A DNA stretch of 16,239 bases, taken from an uncultured Lachnospiraceae bacterium (lineage in GTDB: Bacteria; Bacillota; Clostridia; Lachnospirales; Lachnospiraceae). How positions within the stretch are numbered: the stretch's first letter is position 1; every line of letters begins with the position of its first letter. The stretch lies in contig CAJOQZ010000086.1 in NCBI GenBank assembly GCA_905236585.1, forward strand, positions 1-16,239, in the 5' to 3' direction. This document shows, piece by piece, positions 7,801-14,542 of the stretch. The notes beneath the pieces were generated by a model. It saw only the letters and a program-made list of their open reading frames with translations, searched no databases and was not told the origin of the DNA. The translations under genes were made by a program, and so were the position numbers.

Positions 7801-9132
7801 GCCCGTATCCGAATCCGTTCGCTGCTTGCGGCGATCCGCGTCCGACAGCGCAACGGGCAAACGCAGCGGGCCATCGCTTCCGACAGTTTCAAACGGCGGA
7901 TTTTTACAAAACAAATGCGGGAAGAATATACGATCCTCTGTCCCGAGATGTCGCCGATTCATTTTGAACTGATCGCACCGGCGTTCAATTCGGTCGGTTA
8001 TCATCTGGTGATCCCGGACATCCCGACTCGAAAATGTGTGGATATGGGGCTTAAATACGTCAACAACGACGCCTGCTATCCGTCGCTTATCGTGGTCGGT
8101 CAACTGATGGCTGCCGTCGCCTCCGGCGAATACGATATGACAAGGACGGCGATCCTGATCTCGCAGACCGGCGGCGGGTGCCGCGCAAGCAACTACATCG
8201 GCTTTATCCGCCGGGCACTTGCAAAGGCAGGTTACAAAGATATACCGGTCATTTCCATTAACCTTTCCGGCTTGGAAAAGAATCCGGGATTTACCTTTAC
8301 GCCGAAACTCGTTCAGAGGGGGCTTTACGCCTTGATCTTCGGCGATATCTTCATGCGCTGCATCAACCGGATGCGCCCCTACGAAAAGCACAAAGGACAG
8401 ACCGATAAAGTCCACGCAAAATGGCGGCGTCGCGTCATTAAATTCTGTACGAAAAAGCATCTGCTCTCCCATGGGATCTTTGCGCGGATGTGCCGTGATA
8501 TCATAGAGGATTTTGACGCCATTCCGATTACAGGCGAACGGAAGCCTCGTGTCGGGATCGTCGGCGAGATTTTGGTAAAATTCCTTCCGTCCGCAAACAA
8601 CCACTTGGCGGAACTTTTGGAATCGGAAGGCGCGGAAGCGGTGGTTCCCGATTTGACCGATTTCCTTCTCTACTGCTTCTACAACACGAATTTCCGTGAG
8701 GAGCATTTGGGGGCGAGCAAGAAGGCGCGGTTCTATTCAAATATTGGAATTGATTTCTTCGAGTGGCTGCGCTCCCCGGCAAGGAAAGCGTTTGAAAAGA
8801 GTGAGCATTTTGAGCCGCCGGCGCATATTGACGCTCTTGCAAAAGCCGCCGAACATATTGTCTCCATCGGCAACCAGACCGGCGAAGGATGGTTTTTGAC
8901 CGGTGAAATGCTGGAGTTGATTGAAAGCGGCGCAGAAAACATCGTCTGCATTCAGCCGTTTGGCTGTCTGCCGAACCATGTCGTCGGAAAAGGCGTGATC
9001 AAGCAGATCCGCAAAGAAAACCCGAAAGCGAACATCGTCGCCATCGACTACGACCCCGGTGCATCCGAAGTCAATCAGTTGAACCGCATCAAACTGATGC
9101 TCTCGACGGCTAATAAGAATTTATTGCGTTAG
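4891..9132 (+). CDS. Fused acyl-CoA dehydratase activase / HgdB-like iron-sulfur protein
   Basis: A 1413-residue cytoplasmic protein with four regions. Two ASKHA-fold ATPase modules of the BcrA/BadF/HgdC activator type lie at about 4-260 (FGIDIGSTTVKVAL) and 322-583 (YLGIDAGSTTTKVAL). Each has the cysteine pair that in HgdC homodimers holds a bridging [4Fe-4S] cluster: C126/C165 and C445/C484, both 39 residues apart as in HgdC. A CxxCxxxC...C motif follows (C606, C609, C613, C632). Next are a DUF2229-like part (about 655-960; C722, C936) and a dehydratase-subunit-like part (about 990-1395; C1062, C1097, C1353, C1359 in CIQPFGCLPN). HgdC-type activators hydrolyse ATP to push an electron to very low potential into a dehydratase. 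Here both halves are on one chain and no substrate-specific subunit, CoA-transferase or ferredoxin gene is near. The family occurs widely in Clostridia as an activase-related protein of unknown substrate. AGGA lies seven bases before the ATG. Its end overlaps the convergent DHHW gene by 12 bp. Confidence 0.88.
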   Translation: MAQIYKFGIDIGSTTVKVALLDDNDRLVFSDYERHFANIRETLLSLVKKAKEAAGDVSLSPVITGSGGLTLANHLSIPFVQEVVAVASALEHNAPQTDVAIELGGEDAKIIYFENGNIEQRMNGICAGGTGSFIDQMASLIQTDAHGLNTYARAYKAIYPIAARCGVFAKTDIQPLINEGATREDLAASIFQAVVNQTISGLACGKPIRGHVAFLGGPLHFLDQLRAAFVRTLKLDDEHTIILENSHLFAAIGSALNFKPEATTTLGAIEEKLSGELKMEFEVARLEPLFSDEAAYDDFLRRHGENHVKTADLSSYRGNCYLGIDAGSTTTKVALIGEDGSLLYSFYDNNNGSPMMTAIRAMSEINEALPSDAKIVHSCSTGYGEALLKSAFNLDEGEVETVAHYYAAAFFNPKVDCILDIGGQDMKCIKIKDNTVDSVQLNEACSSGCGSFIETFAKSLNYTVEDFAKEALFAEHPIDLGTRCTVFMNSKVKQAQKEGASVADISAGLAYSVVKNALFKVIKLSEASDLGRNIVVQGGTFYNDAVLRSLESIANVKVVRPDIAGIMGAFGAALIAKERYADTRSTQMLPMDEILALSFTTRLTRCQGCNNHCILTINRFSDNRSFITGNRCEKGLGKEKNKDNIPNLYEYKYNRLFDYPVLSEKEAKYGTVGLPRVLNMYENYPFWATFFSELGFSVVLSPQSSRKLYELGIDSIPSESECYPAKLAHGHVQWLINREADMIFYPCIPYERNEFPDSNNHYNCPIVTSYAENIKNNIDSIANGDVRFLNPFLAFSDEQVLTEGLIKTFHEEYDIEPLLIRAAAHKAWGEQEAFRNDMSQKGEEVLQYLKETGRRGIVLCGRPYHVDPEINHGIPELITSYGMAVLTEDSISHLGNIDRPLIVMDQWMFHSRMYAAANFVKKNDHLDIIQLNSFGCGLDAVTTDCVSDILTNSGKIYTCLKIDEVNNLGAARIRIRSLLAAIRVRQRNGQTQRAIASDSFKRRIFTKQMREEYTILCPEMSPIHFELIAPAFNSVGYHLVIPDIPTRKCVDMGLKYVNNDACYPSLIVVGQLMAAVASGEYDMTRTAILISQTGGGCRASNYIGFIRRALAKAGYKDIPVISINLSGLEKNPGFTFTPKLVQRGLYALIFGDIFMRCINRMRPYEKHKGQTDKVHAKWRRRVIKFCTKKHLLSHGIFARMCRDIIEDFDAIPITGERKPRVGIVGEILVKFLPSANNHLAELLESEGAEAVVPDLTDFLLYCFYNTNFREEHLGASKKARFYSNIGIDFFEWLRSPARKAFEKSEHFEPPAHIDALAKAAEHIVSIGNQTGEGWFLTGEMLELIESGAENIVCIQPFGCLPNHVVGKGVIKQIRKENPKANIVAIDYDPGASEVNQLNRIKLMLSTANKNLLR

Positions 9133-10551
9133 ATACCGCTCATATGCGTCGATCGTCGATGCGGTCGACGCATGGAACGCGTTGTTGGCAAACAACAGAT
9201 CTGTAATGCCGTTCTCTTTGACATAATCCCTGATATTGTGAATAAAATACCGGGAATCTATAACATGGATTTCCGAAAACGACCCGAACAGAAACTCCGG
9301 CAGGGCGTTTCCGAAACTGTCTTTTAAGATCAGCAGTTTCCGGTCATTATCGGTGGACGTCTTTACTTTTGTCGTTTTTGCATCTCCGCCCATAAAGGTC
9401 GAATACGCATCTCTGCTCCCATCCTGCTGCTTAATATAAAACGACGCAACCACCGGCTCTTCTTCGCCGATCACATGCCAGTCTTCATCCAGTATGCAGT
9501 TGATATAGGTCGTTTCCAGTTCGACATTTTTCGGGATATAATAGATAAAGTCTTCAGGATTGTTCTTAATGCGGATATCTTGCGCATACATATACATCGT
9601 TCCGACATAATCATGTACGACATCCGTATCATATTCGCTCATTTCCAAAAACGGCACACCTGCCGACTTCGCAAATTCCTCTGCCGCGTAATACGCGCCC
9701 CGCGGCGCCCAATGATGATCGGTGCGCAGATAAATATCCTCGTCTCGGTGCTTTCCCAGCGCCGTATATACATTCAGTCCGACCACATCATCCCGCAGAT
9801 GGGTGATCACATTGTTGATCTGATCGAGCTGGCTTCCGGTATATTCTTCTGCCGATGCCGGGCAATAATAGGAAATCGCCGTCGGGATTACCATGGCATA
9901 GACATTCACATCCGGCATCTGCTCTTTATAATGATTGATCGTATCTGCATATGCAGTTGTAATATCCGTATTGCCACCGTAAAGCATCATGGCGCGGGTC
10001 TGATCGCCTGTTCCCGTAACTATGATCCCGTTGGAAACGGTCGTAAAATCCTCCGCTCCCGCCGTTGTATACGCCTCGCCTTCGATCGCTTCGTTTTTAT
10101 GCTCGGGCAATGCCCCGGCATCATCCTTGCCTATGTCATCCGCCCCGGAAGCCTCTTCCTTGGCGGAATCGTCTGCATCCCCGACTGCCGTAATATTGTG
10201 AAACTGGATATCTTCGCCGTCCTGCGTTAAGGCAAAACCTTTCACATCAGAAATGGCAAGTGCTGCGCTCATCAAGGCATCCCTCTCCGGCACGGTATCG
10301 GAAAACCACGCAGTAACGCCCGAAGTAAAATTGCCGTTAAAGAAATTTTCAAGCGACCATACGGGGAAAGCCGTTAAACTGCGCCCTTCCTGGGCGCTTT
10401 CCGTGCTTCGAATTCCGAAACACAAAAAACAAACCAAAAAAATGTAGCAGAATACGATCCCGACTAAATACTTGGAATTATCCGGCACACGGCTTAAGCC
10501 CTCGTCTACGCCTTCTATTTTTTTCTTTTCGGACGGATTCTTATCTTGCAT
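9121..10551 (-). CDS. DHHW family protein, AlgX/AlgJ-like partner of the MBOAT acyltransferase
   Basis: A 476-residue protein with one N-terminal membrane segment (about 28-47) and an extracytoplasmic SGNH-hydrolase-like domain. The start of the outer domain has the family-typical EGRSLTAFP (55-63) and a SDTVPERDALM stretch (84-94). The name-giving DHHW is at 278-281 in YLRTDHHWAP, and the nucleophile is expected at S412 in LKDSFGNA. By analogy with AlgX and AlgJ, it probably transfers acetyl groups delivered by the membrane acyltransferase onto a surface polysaccharide; the polymer is unknown. An Asp/Glu/Ala-rich insert at about 125-168 is not part of the core fold. The ATG at 10551 touches the stop codon of the MBOAT gene (10552-10554) with no gap, and CGAGG precedes it, so translation is probably coupled. 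The stop codon region overlaps the opposing activase-related gene. Confidence 0.87.
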   Translation of the reverse strand: MQDKNPSEKKKIEGVDEGLSRVPDNSKYLVGIVFCYIFLVCFLCFGIRSTESAQEGRSLTAFPVWSLENFFNGNFTSGVTAWFSDTVPERDALMSAALAISDVKGFALTQDGEDIQFHNITAVGDADDSAKEEASGADDIGKDDAGALPEHKNEAIEGEAYTTAGAEDFTTVSNGIIVTGTGDQTRAMMLYGGNTDITTAYADTINHYKEQMPDVNVYAMVIPTAISYYCPASAEEYTGSQLDQINNVITHLRDDVVGLNVYTALGKHRDEDIYLRTDHHWAPRGAYYAAEEFAKSAGVPFLEMSEYDTDVVHDYVGTMYMYAQDIRIKNNPEDFIYYIPKNVELETTYINCILDEDWHVIGEEEPVVASFYIKQQDGSRDAYSTFMGGDAKTTKVKTSTDNDRKLLILKDSFGNALPEFLFGSFSEIHVIDSRYFIHNIRDYVKENGITDLLFANNAFHASTASTIDAYERYLTQ

Positions 10552-11931
10552 CTAAAACCTCGTGTATAAAAACGGATGGTTGGTAGCGCCGATCAACAGG
10601 ATCGTACTAATGATCAAAAACGCCGCCGACATGGCAAATCTGCCGATCGCCGGAACTTCTTTTAACAGAAATTTCTGCGGGACGATACAGCAAAATGCCG
10701 AAACGACAAGCAACAGAACATTCTGTGAAAGCAGGGAGGCAAGCATTAAGTCTTTTCCGGCGGCACCGTTGCCGCACAATATGGAAAAAAACTGCCGCAT
10801 CTTATCAAAATCCTCGTAGTAGAAAATTCCCCACCCGATAATTACCGCAGTAACGGCGACCACACGCCAGACAAAACCGAAAACGCCCGTTTTTTCGCTT
10901 TTATCCTTGCAAAAAAGAAACGCCTTTTCAAACAAAAGCCACAAACCGAAATACAGCCCCCAAACAAAATAGTTCCAGTAGGCGCCGTGCCAGATCCCGG
11001 TCAGCATCCAGACGATCAGGATGTTGCGGATCTGTTTTACCCACATAACCCGGTTGCCGCCGAGCGGTATGTATACGTAATCCCGGAAAAAGGAACCGAG
11101 CGTGATGTGCCATCTCCTCCAAAAGTCCGTCACAGACCTGCAGCGATACGGCTTAATGAAGTTCTCAGGGAACTGAAAGCCCATGCAGCGCCCCATGCCG
11201 ATCGCCATGTCCGAATAGCCGGAAAAGTCAAAATATATCTGCATGGAAAATGCAAGAAGCCCGAGCCATGCCATGCCGGTAGAAACGTTTTTTAAGTCCG
11301 CACCCATGGTCTGGGAAACGATTTCGGACAGTTGATCTGCGAGGATGACCTTTTTTGCAAGCCCCGTAATGAACCGGCGGAAACCTTCCGCAACTTCCTC
11401 TTCCCGGGGCGAACGATCCGTAATCTGCAGTTCCACGTCCGAATAGCGGACGATCGGTCCAGCGATCAACTGCGGGAACATGGAGATATAAAGCAACAGG
11501 CAGCCGAAGTTGTCCTGCACTTTTACTCGTCCGCTCCTTACATCCGCAAGATAGGAAATCGACTGAAACGTATAAAAACTGATGCCGATCGGCAGGTGGA
11601 TCGCGATCGTCGTATTAAGCCAGCCTAAGTTTACCAGCGTCGACTGGATCAGGTTGCCGTATTTGAAAAAAGCAAGAAGAAACAAAAGCAAAACGATCCC
11701 GGTTATCTCATGTCTGCTCTTCCCGCTAAAATAGATGATCGCCACGCAAAGTAACAGCAAAAGAATATATGCCGGTTCGCCCCAGGAATAAAATATCAGG
11801 GAAAAGATGATCAGAATCAAATTCTCATAAAGGGGCTGCGCCTTTTCTTTGTCCGCGTTCCACGCAAAAAAATACAATGCGGCAAACAGCGGCAAAAATA
11901 CATATAGAAAAAACAGATCGGAAAACAACAT
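10552..11931 (-). CDS. MBOAT family membrane O-acyltransferase, AlgI/DltB-like
   Basis: A 459-residue polytopic membrane protein with around ten hydrophobic segments. It has the MBOAT hallmarks: WRRWHITLGSFFRDYVYIPLGG with H275, and LTGIWHGAYWNYFVWG with the presumed catalytic H315. The N-terminal LFSDLFFLYVFLPLFAALYF and GISFYTFQSISYLADV are typical of the AlgI/PatA subgroup. Such proteins move an acyl group, usually acetyl, from a cytoplasmic donor across the membrane to a partner that modifies an exported polymer. The DHHW gene directly downstream (no gap) is that partner. A partial ribosome binding site (AGGGTG) lies eight bases before the ATG. A promoter and a palindrome over its start site are listed separately. 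The target polymer (teichoic acid, wall polysaccharide or exopolysaccharide) cannot be decided here, since no polymer genes are in the window. Confidence 0.92.
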   Translation of the reverse strand: MLFSDLFFLYVFLPLFAALYFFAWNADKEKAQPLYENLILIIFSLIFYSWGEPAYILLLLLCVAIIYFSGKSRHEITGIVLLLFLLAFFKYGNLIQSTLVNLGWLNTTIAIHLPIGISFYTFQSISYLADVRSGRVKVQDNFGCLLLYISMFPQLIAGPIVRYSDVELQITDRSPREEEVAEGFRRFITGLAKKVILADQLSEIVSQTMGADLKNVSTGMAWLGLLAFSMQIYFDFSGYSDMAIGMGRCMGFQFPENFIKPYRCRSVTDFWRRWHITLGSFFRDYVYIPLGGNRVMWVKQIRNILIVWMLTGIWHGAYWNYFVWGLYFGLWLLFEKAFLFCKDKSEKTGVFGFVWRVVAVTAVIIGWGIFYYEDFDKMRQFFSILCGNGAAGKDLMLASLLSQNVLLLVVSAFCCIVPQKFLLKEVPAIGRFAMSAAFLIISTILLIGATNHPFLYTRF

Positions 11932-11948
11932 AATAGGCGCACCCTAAA

Positions 11949-11983
11949 ACTGCGGCGTGTTCCACCGTGAAACACACCGCAGT
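11949..11983. repeat. 13-bp near-perfect palindrome over the MBOAT start site
   Basis: Arms 11949-11961 and 11971-11983 are reverse complements with one mismatch that would be a G-U pair in RNA (ACTGCGGCGTGTT against ACTGCGGTGTGTT). A nine-base loop separates them. The palindrome abuts the -10 box at 11984-11989 and covers the expected start site. It could be a repressor operator or a 5' leader hairpin; on the minus strand TTTTAGGG follows it, too short a T tract for a good terminator. Confidence 0.65.
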
Positions 11984-12012
11984 ATTGTACCATAGGATAC
12001 GCAGATTTTCTA
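11984..12012 (-). promoter_or_regulatory. Extended -10 promoter of the MBOAT-DHHW pair
   Basis: On the minus strand: TAGAAA (12007-12012), 17 bases, then TACAAT (11984-11989), preceded by TGG, which makes a TGN extended -10. The -35 matches consensus at four of six positions. It is the only good promoter in the gap between htpG and the MBOAT gene. Confidence 0.65.
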
Positions 12013-12062
12013 CTGGAAAAAAGATTTTTCACGGAAAACAATTTCCATGCAATCTTACCTTT

Positions 12063-12131
12063 AGAACAAACAAATCTTAAGTGTTCAACGGCAAAAATGC
12101 CCTACCCTCATACTTAAGAAGTGTTTGTTCT
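12063..12131. repeat. Intergenic palindrome, family A copy 2; possible htpG terminator
   Basis: Outer arms 12063-12081 and 12113-12131 are reverse complements at 17 of 19 positions (AGAACAAACAAATCTTAAG on the left). Inside, GGCA (12090-12093), AAAA and TGCC (12098-12101) form a small hairpin. It starts 22 bases after the htpG stop; read on the minus strand the right arm is T-rich (ATTTGTTTGTTCT), so it could end the htpG transcript. The first 23 bases from 12064 recur exactly at 16132-16154, and the whole plan matches 1-63 on the other strand. Confidence 0.8.
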
Positions 12132-12152
12132 CAACATAATAGTCGATTTCCT

Positions 12153-14288
12153 TTATTTTGTCAGTACCAGCATGATCTCATTCGACCGGGATACGAACGC
12201 GGTCATCTGTTCCGGCGACAACGGTGCGTTTTGCAATTTTGCCAGATCATATAACTGCTTGCAGAAGGTCGGAACATGTTCGCTGTCTTTATTCTCAAAA
12301 ATGTATTTTACCAGCGGATGGTTGACGTTCAAAACCAGGGTTTCATCCGTCGGGAACAGATTCGCATCCATGGAGCCCATGCCTCCCATGGAATACATGC
12401 GCATCATATCCTGCATCCGGCGGGATTCCTCTTTTACCGTAAGAATAGAGGCAACATTCTCATCCTTGATCTTCTCCACTTTGACCGTCAACTTGTCCAT
12501 ATCCAGTGCTTTTTTGAACGTTTCGGAAAGGGCGTCGTTCTCCTCTTTCAGTTCGTCTTCGCCGGTCTGTTCCACCAGAGAATCCGTAACATCCCCGTCG
12601 ATACGAACAAATTTATAATCTTCGTTGCGCTGCTCCAACTGGGTAATGAAGGAGGTATCAATGTTGTGATCCAAGATAACCGCATTCATTTCCTGTGCTT
12701 TGAACATGGAAATATACTGTCCCTGCTGGTTCTTGTCGGTTACATAGTAGACAATATGGCGCTTATCTTCCGGCTCCTTGGGTTCATCCGCACCTTGATC
12801 CGAGGAAACCGAGTTGCCGTTCGCATCTAAAATTTCCGGCTTGTCGTCGGACGAGATCGGATTGCCGTCGGCACCCAGGATCTCCGGCTTCTCCTCTTCT
12901 TTCTTTTCTTCCTTAATCAGAAGTTCCGGCAGAGTCGTGTATTTCTCATATATATCCTTGAAGAGAATATAGTCATTCATCCGGTCGCAGAACTTATCAT
13001 CCCTTAAGCAGCCGTACTTGATAAACGGGCTGATGTCGTCCCAGTATTTCTCGTAGTTCTCCTTATCCGTCTTGCACATGCCGGAAAGTTTGTCCGCGAC
13101 CTTCTTCGTAATGTACTCAGAAATCTTGGTAACAAACCCGTCGTTCTGCAATGCGCTTCTCGATACGTTAAGCGGCAGATCCGGACAGTCGATCACACCC
13201 TTTAGAAGCATCAAAAATTCAGGGATGACTTCCTTGATATTGTCCGCGATAAACACCTGATTGTTGTATAATTTGATCGTTCCCTCGATGGAATCATACT
13301 CTGTATTGATCTTCGGGAAATACAGGATGCCTTTTAAGTTGAACGGATAATCCATATTCAGATGAATCCAGAACAGCGGCTCCTTGAAATCCATGAAGAC
13401 CTTGCGGTAAAACTCCTTATATTCGTCATCCGTACACTCGCTCGGATTCTTCGCCCAAAGCGGATTTATGTCATTAAGCGGTACCGGGCGTTTTACGATC
13501 TTAAGTTTCTCCTTTGCCGGAGATACCTCGACCTGTTCCTTGGTGCCATCCTCGTTTTCTTTTTCTTCGTACTTCGCTTCTTCGTGGATCTCTTCCTTAA
13601 CGATATCGGTATCGCGCTTATCTTCCGCGTCAATCGTCTCATACTGCTCTTCGGCATTCGCCTTCGTCAGATAGATCTCGATCGGCATAAACGAGCAGTA
13701 CTTTTCAATGATCTCCCGTACGCGGTATTCATTCGCAAATTCCAGACAGTCTTCATTCAGATGCAGCGTGATCGTCGTGCCGACCTTCTCACGGATACCG
13801 TCTTTCATGTCGAACTCTGTACCGCCGTCGCACTCCCAATGTACCGCGGACGCGCTCTTCTCCCAGGATAATGTGTCGATATGTACCGAATCCGCAACCA
13901 TGAACGCCGAATAAAATCCCAGACCGAAATGTCCGATGATCTGATCTTCGTTCGCCTTGTCCTTGTACTTTTCCAAAAAGTCCGTTGCGCCGGAGAAGGC
14001 AATCTGGTTGATATATTCATCAACTTCATCCGACGTCATCCCCAGCCCGTTATCGGTGATGGTAAGCGTCTTATTGTCGGGGTCGACTTCAACGTCGATT
14101 TTCGGCTTGTAATCCGCGGGGAGTTCGTATTCTCCCATCATGTCGAGTTTTTTCAGTTTCGTGATCGCGTCGCAGCCGTTGGAGATCAATTCCCGTAAGA
14201 AAATGTCGTGGTCGGAATAGAGCCATTTCTTAATGACGGGGAATATGTTCTCGCTGGTAATTGATAAACTGCCGTGTTTTTCTGCCAT
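12153..14288 (-). CDS. htpG: Molecular chaperone HtpG (bacterial Hsp90)
   Basis: A 711-residue ATP-dependent dimeric chaperone of the cytoplasm; E. coli HtpG is about 624 residues. The N-terminal GHKL ATPase domain has ELISNGCDA (33-41; usually NASDA), DNGLGM (79-84) and IGHFGLGFYSAF (118-129). A charged linker (about 220-263, Glu/Lys-rich, as in eukaryotic Hsp90) leads to the middle domain, with the ATP-contacting Arg in LNVSRSALQ (R377). The extra length also comes from an insert at about 457-510 that contains two tandem 16-residue repeats (467-482 and 483-498), followed by HIVYYVTDKNQQG where the normal fold resumes. The C-terminal dimerisation domain ends without MEEVD, as in bacteria. 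The ATG has AAGGAG (14298-14303) and an excellent promoter under a CIRCE operator, so heat induction through HrcA is expected. Confidence 0.96.
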   Translation of the reverse strand: MAEKHGSLSITSENIFPVIKKWLYSDHDIFLRELISNGCDAITKLKKLDMMGEYELPADYKPKIDVEVDPDNKTLTITDNGLGMTSDEVDEYINQIAFSGATDFLEKYKDKANEDQIIGHFGLGFYSAFMVADSVHIDTLSWEKSASAVHWECDGGTEFDMKDGIREKVGTTITLHLNEDCLEFANEYRVREIIEKYCSFMPIEIYLTKANAEEQYETIDAEDKRDTDIVKEEIHEEAKYEEKENEDGTKEQVEVSPAKEKLKIVKRPVPLNDINPLWAKNPSECTDDEYKEFYRKVFMDFKEPLFWIHLNMDYPFNLKGILYFPKINTEYDSIEGTIKLYNNQVFIADNIKEVIPEFLMLLKGVIDCPDLPLNVSRSALQNDGFVTKISEYITKKVADKLSGMCKTDKENYEKYWDDISPFIKYGCLRDDKFCDRMNDYILFKDIYEKYTTLPELLIKEEKKEEEKPEILGADGNPISSDDKPEILDANGNSVSSDQGADEPKEPEDKRHIVYYVTDKNQQGQYISMFKAQEMNAVILDHNIDTSFITQLEQRNEDYKFVRIDGDVTDSLVEQTGEDELKEENDALSETFKKALDMDKLTVKVEKIKDENVASILTVKEESRRMQDMMRMYSMGGMGSMDANLFPTDETLVLNVNHPLVKYIFENKDSEHVPTFCKQLYDLAKLQNAPLSPEQMTAFVSRSNEIMLVLTK
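12795..12890 (-). repeat. Tandem 16-codon duplication within htpG
   Basis: Residues 467-482 (KPEILGADGNPISSDD) and 483-498 (KPEILDANGNSVSSDQ) are identical at 11 of 16 positions. The two units are directly adjacent, in a Glu/Lys-rich insert of the middle domain, and their DNA has diverged at many third positions, so the duplication is not recent. Confidence 0.85.
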
Positions 14289-14337
14289 TGTTCGTCACTC
14301 CTTACGTTTTCTTATATTCAAAATTTCACTAAAAGAC

Positions 14338-14366
14338 AATTTAGCACTCCTATGGGAAAAAGTCAA
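14338..14366 (-). promoter_or_regulatory. Sigma-A promoter of htpG
   Basis: On the minus strand: TTGACT (14361-14366), a 17-base spacer, then TAAATT (14338-14343). The -10 overlaps the last bases of a GAGTGCTAA half-site (14341-14349), and the CIRCE operator lies just upstream of the -35. Confidence 0.85.
14341..14349 (-). promoter_or_regulatory. Extra CIRCE half-site over the htpG -10
   Basis: TTAGCACTC on the plus strand (GAGTGCTAA on the minus), identical to a CIRCE arm but without a partner arm nine bases away. It covers the -10 region. Either a remnant of a second CIRCE or a real accessory HrcA contact. Confidence 0.6.
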
Positions 14367-14373
14367 TAAAAAA

Positions 14374-14400
14374 TTAGCACTCTTTTTTATCGAGTGCTAA
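14374..14400. promoter_or_regulatory. CIRCE operator, HrcA binding site
   Basis: A perfect TTAGCACTC (14374-14382), nine-base spacer, GAGTGCTAA (14392-14400). This is the consensus CIRCE element recognised by the heat-shock repressor HrcA, usually found before groESL and hrcA-dnaK. It sits directly upstream of the htpG -35 box. Confidence 0.95.
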
Positions 14401-14425
14401 TAATATAATCCGCATTCTGATCTTA

Positions 14426-14542
14426 CTTTTTGTTTTCAGACACGCTTCCGCTAGAGTCCTCACGTAACGGTTCTAAACTCATACTGCGCTGTGCTTGTAT
14501 TCATTAAGAACCGACGTTGCGGGACTGTCTGAAAACAAAAAG
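14426..14542. repeat. 117-bp palindromic element with perfect 17-bp terminal inverted repeats
   Basis: Arms 14426-14442 (CTTTTTGTTTTCAGACA) and 14526-14542 are exact reverse complements. Inside, CGGTTCT (14468-14474) pairs with AGAACCG (14507-14513), with further bulged pairing outward, and ATAC/GTAT close the tip. The whole can fold into one long hairpin. It codes for nothing convincing. A fragment resembling one arm, CGTGTCTGAAA, occurs again near 14583-14593. It lies 25 bp upstream of the htpG CIRCE and about 80 bp after purB, and may be a MITE-like or REP-like repeat. No clear target-site duplication is seen. Confidence 0.75.

Noticed and set aside
7792..8706. A 304-codon open frame on the minus strand inside the activase-related gene
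   Set aside because: It lies wholly antisense to a strongly motif-supported gene, has no recognisable family motifs, and shows the Arg/His-rich composition typical of shadow frames.
9475..10230. A 251-codon open frame on the plus strand within the DHHW gene
   Set aside because: Antisense to a gene with clear DHHW and KDSF motifs; Ile/Arg/His-rich with no known domain.
12063..12131. CRISPR repeat because of the recurring 23-base string
   Set aside because: Copies are kilobases apart and palindromic, with no regular spacers.
13362..13871. A 169-codon plus-strand frame, and others, inside htpG
   Set aside because: Htp domains on the other strand are unmistakable; the frame is a by-product of the charged-linker codons.
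14426..14542. Intrinsic terminator of purB
   Set aside because: The arms have the T-rich side in the wrong place: on each strand the hairpin's right arm ends in A-rich sequence, with no T tract after it.
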